Shown here piece by piece: positions 8,307-14,963 of a stretch of 28,061 bases of DNA (its first letter is position 1; each line of letters begins with the position of its first letter). The translations under genes were made by a program, and so were the position numbers. This DNA comes from JANQPA01 sp964628385 (GTDB lineage: Bacteria > Bacteroidota > Bacteroidia > Chitinophagales > Saprospiraceae): positions 1-28,061 of the forward strand of contig CAZVOD010000058.1 in the NCBI GenBank assembly GCA_964628385.1, read 5' to 3'. The notes beneath the pieces were generated by a model. The model made no database searches. It had not been told where the DNA came from and was given only the letters and a program-made list of their open reading frames with translations.

Positions 8307-8338
8307 CAAATATAGGTCAATTCTACATTAATTACAAA
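8307..8338 (-). promoter_or_regulatory. Promoter of the 475-aa/trehalose operon
   Basis: On the minus strand TTTG (8335-8338), exactly 20 nt, and TATATTTG (8307-8314) match the Bacteroidota primary promoter pattern TTTG / TAnnTTTG. Spacing is identical to the rpsP promoter in this window. Transcription would start near 8300 and leave a leader of about 190 nt. Confidence 0.65.
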
Positions 8339-8457
8339 ATAAGTCTAGTAACTGCTCACACAAAATGCTGTGGTTTTATGCTGATAGTAATACAGTGGAA
8401 ATTCTGTGAATACAGCCTTTTAAAAAAAGTGGGAATGAACCTGTTGGAAGGTGAAAA

Positions 8458-8491
8458 CTGTATCTGAGCTATTTTGATGGCTCAGATACAG
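8458..8491 (-). terminator. Intrinsic terminator of rpsP
   Basis: CTGTATCTGAGC (8458-8469) and GCTCAGATACAG (8480-8491) form a perfect 12-bp stem with a 10-nt loop. On the minus strand it is followed by TTTT, and it begins 22 nt after the rpsP stop. This is the expected arrangement for a rho-independent terminator. Confidence 0.75.
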
Positions 8492-8513
8492 CTGTATAAA
8501 GTCAAAGTAAGGC

Positions 8514-9182
8514 TTACTTATCAGACTTTTCTTCAGTATTTGCTTCAGCCTCGGCTTCAACTTCAGCGGGAGTTTCAGTTTCCTGGTTTTCTTCTGCTTC
8601 AGAGTTGCTTTCAGCATTGGCTTCGACTTCAGCAGGAGTTTCAGTTTCCTGGTTTTCTTCTGCTTCAGAGTTGCTTTCAGCACTGGCTTCAGTCTCGGGA
8701 GCTTCATTTTCAGCAGCTGGCGTTTCCTCGGGAGTTTTCCCTTCTGGTTCAGCAGCAGGCTTAGGAGGTTCAATATCAATACCTGCAAACTTAGCACGCT
8801 TTTCAGCTTCTTCTCTTTGTGCCTGCTCAACGCGCTTAGCTGTTTTTTCATCCTTGGCATCAATCCAGTCCTGATATTTCTTCTCTGCTTCTTCCATTGT
8901 TAATGCTCCCTTGTTTACTCCTCTCATCAAGTGCTTCTTGTAATACACTCCTTTGAAACGCAAAATAGCTCTTACGGTATCTGTAGGCTGGGCACCTTTT
9001 ATTACCCATTCGTAGGCCTTATCTCTGTCAACTTCGATGGTGGCTGGTTTGGTCATTGGATTATAAACTCCAATTCTTTCAATGTAACGACCATCTCTCG
9101 GTGACCTCGCATCTGCTATGACAATCTGATAGAATGGACGTTTTTTACGCCCTCTTCTCTGCAATCTAATTTTTACTGGCAT
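8514..9182 (-). CDS. rpsP: 30S ribosomal protein S16 with long acidic repeat tail
   Basis: Residues 1-80 are a canonical S16 (MPVKIRLQRRGRKKRPFYQI, ARSPRDGRYIERIGVYNP, GAQPTDTVRAIL), a small protein of the 30S subunit. The total is 222 aa, against about 80-90 in most bacteria. Residues about 80-135 form a charged helical extension (TMEEAEKKYQDWIDAK), and from about 138 on the tail is disordered, Glu/Ala/Pro/Thr-rich and strongly acidic, containing two almost identical 22-residue units beginning AESNSEAEENQETETPAEVE. Long S16 extensions are known in Bacteroidota, but the repeat array is notable. A strong promoter (9252-9283) and an intrinsic terminator (8458-8491) suggest a single-gene transcript. 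Confidence 0.96.
   Translation of the reverse strand: MPVKIRLQRRGRKKRPFYQIVIADARSPRDGRYIERIGVYNPMTKPATIEVDRDKAYEWVIKGAQPTDTVRAILRFKGVYYKKHLMRGVNKGALTMEEAEKKYQDWIDAKDEKTAKRVEQAQREEAEKRAKFAGIDIEPPKPAAEPEGKTPEETPAAENEAPETEASAESNSEAEENQETETPAEVEANAESNSEAEENQETETPAEVEAEAEANTEEKSDK
8553..8684. repeat. Tandem 66-nt duplication in the rpsP tail
   Basis: Copies 8553-8618 and 8619-8684 differ at 3 of 66 positions. The unit equals 22 codons, so the frame is kept. The high identity points to a recent duplication and gives the repeated acidic segment of the S16 tail. Confidence 0.85.
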
Positions 9183-9251
9183 TGATCATTATTTACATGG
9201 TTTACCATACCCGCTTCCTTTGCTAAACAAGCTACGGGTTAATAACGGGCG

Positions 9252-9283
9252 CAAATGTACACCATATTCTTTAATAAGGCAAA
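9252..9283 (-). promoter_or_regulatory. rpsP promoter
   Basis: On the minus strand TTTG (9280-9283), 20 nt, then TACATTTG (9252-9259): a full match to the Bacteroidota consensus. A start near 9245 leaves a leader of about 63 nt in which ACCCG and CGGGT, and GCTT and AAGC, can pair to a stem shortly before the ATG. Confidence 0.7.
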
Positions 9284-9615
9284 TTATCATCTATTAAGTA
9301 GGAGATTAAAATACTGGAAAATTTTATCTTTTGAAAGTTATTTCTGTTTTTGATCGATAATAGACAGAAATTGGGTTAAAGATTATATTTTTTATTTTAA
9401 TCATAACAAAAAAATCTTCATATTTGGAAAGTCAAAACTCAGTGTAACAACAGCAACCATGACCTTTTGCCCGTAATATTGGTCATGAACAGCAGCTACC
9501 CTTCCTATTTTGCTATTGATCTAACCGAATTCATGTGTTGATCCTTCCTCTACATTGATGGAAGGAAAAATAGGTACGAATTGTTCAAATTATTTTCCCG
9601 AAAAAAAATATATCT
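9284..9615 (+). promoter_or_regulatory. Upstream region of the large PKD protein gene
   Basis: No coding frame is supported here. A near-consensus -7 box CATATTTG lies at about 9417-9424, implying a leader of about 185 nt. Within it are perfect stems CATGACC/GGTCATG (9458-9464 with 9481-9487) and TCCTTCC/GGAAGGA (9542-9548 with 9560-9566). An earlier CCTTCCTATTTT near 9500-9511 could compete for GGAAGG and for AAAATAGG (about 9567-9574), so alternative folds are possible. Whether they matter is unknown. Confidence 0.35.
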
Positions 9616-12600
9616 ATGCGATTTAAGTACGTCATTGTCATATTATTAAGTATTCCTCTGGCTCTGATAAGTCAGGAAACCAGCTTGCAGGGGGTCGTGA
9701 ATACCTACACCCGCGTCCAATCTATTGATGAATGTTCCAATACGATGTCTGTTAGTAACCCAAGTGGGTTACAGGCGGGTACACAGGTAGTCATTATTCA
9801 GATGAAAGGGGCAACCATCAATAATCAAAATAACAATAGTTTTGGGCAAATCAATGAGCTGGGCAGTGCCGGCTTATATGAAATCAATACCATAGCATCC
9901 ATCAACGGCAGTAACGTAGTTATGCAGCGTCCACTACTGAACAACTACGACGTTAATGGTCGGTTACAACTGGTCAATATGCCAGTTTATGAAAATGTAA
10001 CCACTTCGGATACGCTGACTTGCCAGGCCTGGAATGGACAAACCGGCGGAGTACTGGCGCTGGAAGTCAGTGGAGAGCTTAGAATAGACGCCCCCCTGGA
10101 TGTAAGTGGAAAAGGCTTCAGAGGAGGACAAGCAGTCGCCCTGACCAGTGAGTGCTCCGGTGACTTTTTATTTTTTCCCGGAACCAATATTACAAACTAC
10201 TTTTTCTCTACCAACAATTGGCGGGGCGCAGCCAAAGGAGAGGGAATTGCCGAATACACTGTTTTAAGAGAGTGGGGTAGAGGCCCACAAGCCAATGGTG
10301 GCGGCGGTGGTAATGACCACAATACCGGCGGTGGCGGTGGCGCCAATGTCAGCAGCGGTGGCCAGGGAGGCCAAACTAACAGAAATAGTAACTCAGAATG
10401 TAGAGGGGAAAACCCCGGCCTGGGAGGAGTAGCCCTTCAGCAAGATAATATCCGTCTATTTATGGGCGGTGGCGGCGGTGCCGGGCATGCAAACAACTCG
10501 GCGGAAAATGTCAGTGGTGGTAATGGTGGAGGTATTATCATACTGAAAGCTAACCAGATCACCAGAGTTTTTGGGGGCATCTATGCTGACGGACGATCAC
10601 CGGGGCCCGCCCAGGGAGACGGTGGCGGTGGCGGTGGTGCCGGCGGAACTATAGCCATAGAAGTGAACCAATTGGATGATAATACACTCATTCATGCTTT
10701 CGGTGGAAATGGTTCATTGGTAGATAATAACGGACTGGAACGATGCTTTGGTCCCGGTGGTGGCGGAAGTGGTGGACAGATCTTGATCAATCAGCCTGGA
10801 ATGCTGCCAGATACTCGCTTTCAGGTAACCGGCGGGCAGGCTGGTCGGTCCATCAATTCTGCCATTTGCTCTAATTCTTCCAATATGGCCGAGAATGGTT
10901 CTAATGGTCAACTTTCCATTATAGAGTCACTAGCCGTAAATGTAGATTCTTTTGAAACACCCGAAATAGAATCACAACCCGTCAGCCTGAATGTATGTGA
11001 GGGAAATGATTTATCCATTGAAACCATTGTATCTGGCGACAATATTACCTTACAATGGCAACTAAATCGTGGAACGGGCTTTGAAAATATCCAAAATAAT
11101 GCGGTATTTTCCGGTAGCCAGTCTCCTATATTGAATATTTCTAATATTGCCTTTGAACAAGCCAATTATACTTATCGATTGGTCGTTACGCCTTCCTGCG
11201 GCGATGCACTCCCTTCGACGCCCATTACTGTAAATCTCACCCCAAGGCCACAGGCAGAATTTGTAGCTACCCTCAATGACCTGACAGTCAATTTGATGAA
11301 TAATTCTCTAAATGTTGATTCATACAGTTGGTCTTTTGGCGATGGCGCTTTTTCAGAAATTCCTGAGCCTAGCTACACCTACGATAGCCCGGGTATTTAT
11401 GAGATCACCCTCATCGGGACTAATGCCTGCGCTAGCGACACAGTGAGTTTACAACTAACTATTGGTAATGATCCAGTGGCTAATTTTTCTGTAGAAAATA
11501 CTAGTGGTTGTGCACCGCTGGAAGTGGCATTCATTAATCAATCTATAGGAAACCCTACCAGCGTGGAGTGGAACTTTGAAAATGGTAATCCCGCTGCCAG
11601 TTCTGCCGACAATCCGGTGGTAACCTACAACCAGTCCGGCACGTATCAGGTACAATTAATAGCCACCAATGATCTTGGTGCTGATACACTGATCACAGAA
11701 ATTACGGTAGATATTACAGAGGAACCTATTGCTGATTTCAACTTTACTCTGGATGGTAACGCTCTGTTTACAAGCAATCTTTCAGAAAATGCTACAGAAC
11801 AATTATGGGACTTTGGCGATGGCAATACTGACTCCAGTGAAAGTCCATTGTATGAGTATAGTTTCCCCGGCAATTATGTGCTTTTTTTAATTGCTACCAA
11901 TGAATGCGGAAGTGATACGGCCAGTGCTAATCTGGAAATCATCGCGCCGCCAATACCTGATTTCAGAATAGATACCCTTGCTGGTTGTTCGCCATTTGCT
12001 ACAACCTTTATAAATCTCACGGAGGGAGACGGCGTAAGTTATGCCTGGTCATTTCAGGCTGGAACTCCTGGTTTTTCAGATGAGGAAAATCCGCGGGTTA
12101 GTTATGCATCCAGTGGTACTTACGAGGTAGAGCTCACTGCTTTCAACGATGGTGGGAGTGCAACAATTACTCGTCAGATCACAATAGATGCATTGGAAGA
12201 GCCTATTGCTGATTTTGATTTAGATATTAATGACCTGTTTGTTGGCCTGATCAATAATGCACAAAACGAGGATGAGCTGGCCTGGCAATTTTTGCAGGAT
12301 GGTCAATTGCTGGAAGAAATCCGAATAGATACCAACTCGTATATCTTTGATGCTCCGGGAACCTACGAAATTCGGCAGATCGTCAGTAATGCTTGTGGTC
12401 AGGATACGCTAATTCAGGTTGTCGAAATCACGGCCCTGCCGGTAGCCTCTTTTACGATTGGTGATTTGGAAGGGTGTTTTCCATTACCCATAAATATTGT
12501 CAGCAATTCTCAATTTGCTACATCTATCGAGGCTGATCTAGAAGGTGCTGAAACGATTACTGTCAATGATGGTAATATACAGGCGGTTTATATAGAAAGT

Positions 12601-14628
12601 GGGACTTATACCTGGAATTTGATAGCTGTTAACGAAACCGGTAGGGATACGCTGTCTCTGGAAGTGGATATAGAAGTGCAAATGCCACCCGAGCCTGAAT
12701 TTACGACTGAGGTTGACTTCCTGACCATAGGCTTTACCCACCAAGCAGCCAATGCAGAGACGATTTGCTATGTGGTGGGAGATCAGCGGGCAGAAGCTGC
12801 CGCTACTGATTCCAGTTTCTTTTTTACTGTGGATGAACCCGGTATTTATCAGGTGGGGATTGTAGCAAAAAGCGAGTGTGGACAAGATTCGGTATTTCGA
12901 ACCGTAAATGTCGATGCCTCGCCTACTGCACAATTTGAAGTTTTGGATACTACAGGTTGTGACCTGGTTACGCTTCGCATCAGAAATACTTCTTTAAACA
13001 GTGAGGCTTTTACCTTCAATTGGCCAGAAAACTTTGATTTATTTCAGCGAGATGAACAAACCTTCGATATTACTTTCGATAGTAGTGGAACTTACGTATT
13101 TGAATTGATTGCAGAAAATGAATTTGGCTTTGATACGACGAGTCGGACTATTAACGTAGAAGTTTTTCCTCCAGCTGTAGTAGATTTTACATTTTCCGGC
13201 TTTGAGACAGATGTCAACTTTGTAAATCGAGCCAACGTTATTGATCGCGCTACAGTTATTTTGTGGGACTTTGGAGATGGTTCAGAAAGCCAGGAAGTCA
13301 ATCCGGTTCATAGCTACGATGAATTCGGAGAATATACTGTGATACTGACTATCAGCTATCTTTGCGATGGAGAGGAAGAACAAATTGAAATTTCCAAATT
13401 GGTCAGGGTGAATGCCATTCCTGAGGTAGAAGCAATGGTGAGTCCACAGTTGGGCTGTGTACCTGTAGAGTTGACTCTTACTGGTAGTGCCAGAGCTTTG
13501 ATCGATGAATATGAGTGGACAATCATCGGGCCGAATGTTCTGGAAGTCCTTCCCGCCAGAGACACGCAGTTTATTATAACAAGAGCCGGTGAATATGAAA
13601 TTAGGCTCAGCGCCATTAACGAACTGGGAGAAGATATTGCATTTAATAATTTTACATTTCAGGATGTACCTTCCGCCAGGTTTTCCCAGGAAATGGATGA
13701 TTTGAATGTACGCTTCATCAATGAATCTATCATGGCAGATTCCGTCTTCTGGAATTTCGGCGATGGCAGGAGCAGTAGCCTCCGATCACCACTTCATGCG
13801 TACGCTGACTTTGGCGAGTATGAAGTACAGCTAATAGCATTCAATGAATGCGGTACTGACACTGTCTCCAGGGTTTTGGTTGTTGGAGGAGCACCCGCTG
13901 CCAATTTTACGACTGTCAACGCTAATGGCTGTGCACCTCATCTGGTGCAGTTTCGAAACCGCTCTACTGGTACGTTCAATACAGTGCGCTGGACGTTTCC
14001 GGGGGGAGCGCCCGCTTTTTCGGAAGAAGAAAATCCTGAAGTGGTTTATTTTGAACCGGGAATTTACGGTGCCACCCTACGACTGGAAGGCCCGCTGGGA
14101 AATAGCACGATCACGCTTGACAGTATCATCGAAATTCGAGCGTTTCCCAAAGCGAATTTTGATTTTGAAATTGATGAATTCGCGGTCACTTTCACCAATA
14201 CTTCTACTGGTGCAGAAGCATATCGCTGGAACTTTGGTGATGGTACAGAGAGTACGGCAATCAATCCGGTGCATACCTACGAAAAAGGTGGCGTTTACAG
14301 GGTATCTTTAAACGCAACTTCAGGGAGTTGTGGTAATTCTACGGTTAAAAATGTTCCGGTAGAACTAACAAACGTTTTCAATATATTTGAAAGTGAGGAT
14401 ATAAAAATTTACCCCAACCCGGCATCTGAGGCGGTCAACATAGAAGTAGGAGATATCTCTTTACTACCGCTGACTTTGTTCCTGTACAATCTGCAGGGAG
14501 AAATTATCAGAACAGAAAAGTTGAATAGTTCCCGACGACTCAATCTGAATGAGCTGGAAAGTGGACTTTACATTATCAGATTGACAAATCAGAAGAAGCA
14601 GTGGTACGGTAAGCTATTGAAAGAATAA
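9616..14628 (+). CDS. Large T9SS-exported surface protein with Gly-rich loops and alternating PKD-like modules
   Basis: The protein has 1670 aa. Residues 1-20 are a signal peptide (MRFKYVIVILLSIPLALISQ). Residues about 25-215 form an N-terminal domain (CSNTMSVSNPSGLQAGTQVV, IIQMKGATIN, DVSGKGFRGGQ) that I remember from other large Bacteroidota surface proteins. Residues about 225-420 hold at least five Gly runs (NGGGGGND, TGGGGGAN, MGGGGGAGH, DGGGGGGAGG, PGGGGSGG). From about 540 to 1580 there are about 13 PKD-like beta-sandwich modules (WDFGDG ... GxYxVxLIATNECGxDT). They alternate between a type with an early NGCAPLxVxFxNxS-like Cys segment and a type with DLxVxFxNxS. The last 77 residues (IKIYPNPASEAVNIEV ... 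GLYIIRLTN) are a type A T9SS sorting domain. It is presumably secreted or attached at the cell surface, with adhesion as the likeliest role; no catalytic domain is seen. Confidence 0.92.
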   Translation: MRFKYVIVILLSIPLALISQETSLQGVVNTYTRVQSIDECSNTMSVSNPSGLQAGTQVVIIQMKGATINNQNNNSFGQINELGSAGLYEINTIASINGSNVVMQRPLLNNYDVNGRLQLVNMPVYENVTTSDTLTCQAWNGQTGGVLALEVSGELRIDAPLDVSGKGFRGGQAVALTSECSGDFLFFPGTNITNYFFSTNNWRGAAKGEGIAEYTVLREWGRGPQANGGGGGNDHNTGGGGGANVSSGGQGGQTNRNSNSECRGENPGLGGVALQQDNIRLFMGGGGGAGHANNSAENVSGGNGGGIIILKANQITRVFGGIYADGRSPGPAQGDGGGGGGAGGTIAIEVNQLDDNTLIHAFGGNGSLVDNNGLERCFGPGGGGSGGQILINQPGMLPDTRFQVTGGQAGRSINSAICSNSSNMAENGSNGQLSIIESLAVNVDSFETPEIESQPVSLNVCEGNDLSIETIVSGDNITLQWQLNRGTGFENIQNNAVFSGSQSPILNISNIAFEQANYTYRLVVTPSCGDALPSTPITVNLTPRPQAEFVATLNDLTVNLMNNSLNVDSYSWSFGDGAFSEIPEPSYTYDSPGIYEITLIGTNACASDTVSLQLTIGNDPVANFSVENTSGCAPLEVAFINQSIGNPTSVEWNFENGNPAASSADNPVVTYNQSGTYQVQLIATNDLGADTLITEITVDITEEPIADFNFTLDGNALFTSNLSENATEQLWDFGDGNTDSSESPLYEYSFPGNYVLFLIATNECGSDTASANLEIIAPPIPDFRIDTLAGCSPFATTFINLTEGDGVSYAWSFQAGTPGFSDEENPRVSYASSGTYEVELTAFNDGGSATITRQITIDALEEPIADFDLDINDLFVGLINNAQNEDELAWQFLQDGQLLEEIRIDTNSYIFDAPGTYEIRQIVSNACGQDTLIQVVEITALPVASFTIGDLEGCFPLPINIVSNSQFATSIEADLEGAETITVNDGNIQAVYIESGTYTWNLIAVNETGRDTLSLEVDIEVQMPPEPEFTTEVDFLTIGFTHQAANAETICYVVGDQRAEAAATDSSFFFTVDEPGIYQVGIVAKSECGQDSVFRTVNVDASPTAQFEVLDTTGCDLVTLRIRNTSLNSEAFTFNWPENFDLFQRDEQTFDITFDSSGTYVFELIAENEFGFDTTSRTINVEVFPPAVVDFTFSGFETDVNFVNRANVIDRATVILWDFGDGSESQEVNPVHSYDEFGEYTVILTISYLCDGEEEQIEISKLVRVNAIPEVEAMVSPQLGCVPVELTLTGSARALIDEYEWTIIGPNVLEVLPARDTQFIITRAGEYEIRLSAINELGEDIAFNNFTFQDVPSARFSQEMDDLNVRFINESIMADSVFWNFGDGRSSSLRSPLHAYADFGEYEVQLIAFNECGTDTVSRVLVVGGAPAANFTTVNANGCAPHLVQFRNRSTGTFNTVRWTFPGGAPAFSEEENPEVVYFEPGIYGATLRLEGPLGNSTITLDSIIEIRAFPKANFDFEIDEFAVTFTNTSTGAEAYRWNFGDGTESTAINPVHTYEKGGVYRVSLNATSGSCGNSTVKNVPVELTNVFNIFESEDIKIYPNPASEAVNIEVGDISLLPLTLFLYNLQGEIIRTEKLNSSRRLNLNELESGLYIIRLTNQKKQWYGKLLKE

Positions 14629-14677
14629 GAGCGGGGTATTAGGTTGTAGTAAAAACAGCGCGAGCAACAATCTGTAA

Positions 14678-14718
14678 GAAGTAGTCTCAAAATTTCCATA
14701 GATTTTTGAGACTGCTTC
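14678..14718. terminator. Bidirectional terminator between convergent genes
   Basis: GAAGTAGTCTCAAAA (14678-14692) pairs with TTTTGAGACTGCTTC (14704-14718), 15 bp with a single wobble, around an 11-nt loop. On the plus strand a T-rich stretch (TTCTTTTG) follows, on the minus strand TTCTTA. It sits 50 nt after the PKD gene and 35 nt beyond the end of the 55-aa gene. Confidence 0.65.
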
Positions 14719-14752
14719 CAGAGTTCTTTTGTAAAAAACAGAGTTGTTGGAG

Positions 14753-14920
14753 TTAGTATCCAGGATGTGGATTCTCAATGATCTCTGTTTCTTCCGTTTT
14801 GTAAGTCATATCAACGCCCATTTTTTGCAGGGCAATACCGAGTAGGATGAGGATGGAAATAATGGCAAGAATAATTTCCCATCCTGTTAGTAAGCGCTTT
14901 TTTTTCTTGTCTTCACTCAT
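14753..14920 (-). CDS. Small single-pass membrane protein (55 aa) behind the TonB receptor
   Basis: This reading frame begins with ATG at 14920 and ends with TAA at 14753-14755. The protein has a basic N-terminus (MSEDKKKKRLLTGW), one membrane helix (EIILAIISILILLGIALQ, residues about 15-32) and a short acidic tail (KTEETEIIENPHPGY). By the positive-inside rule the N-terminus would be cytoplasmic and the tail periplasmic. It starts 43 nt after the stop of the TonB-dependent receptor on the same strand, and a terminator follows, so it is probably the last gene of that operon. The clean charge-helix-charge layout makes it a credible gene; no family is recognised. Confidence 0.65.
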   Translation of the reverse strand: MSEDKKKKRLLTGWEIILAIISILILLGIALQKMGVDMTYKTEETEIIENPHPGY

Positions 14921-14963
14921 GGTTAATGGTTTTTCTTTTGGGATTGAGTGGCTTAAGATGCGA

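Noticed and set aside
8420..8863. 147-codon Lys/Leu-rich frame on the minus strand
   Set aside because: It is the shifted frame of the repetitive S16 tail and runs through the rpsP terminator.
10290..10860. GGC/GGT repeats considered as a DNA tandem repeat
   Set aside because: The runs are short and not periodic at the DNA level; they follow from Gly codons.
13844..14311. 155-codon frame inside the PKD gene
   Set aside because: Alternate frame of a gene whose own frame shows continuous PKD modules.
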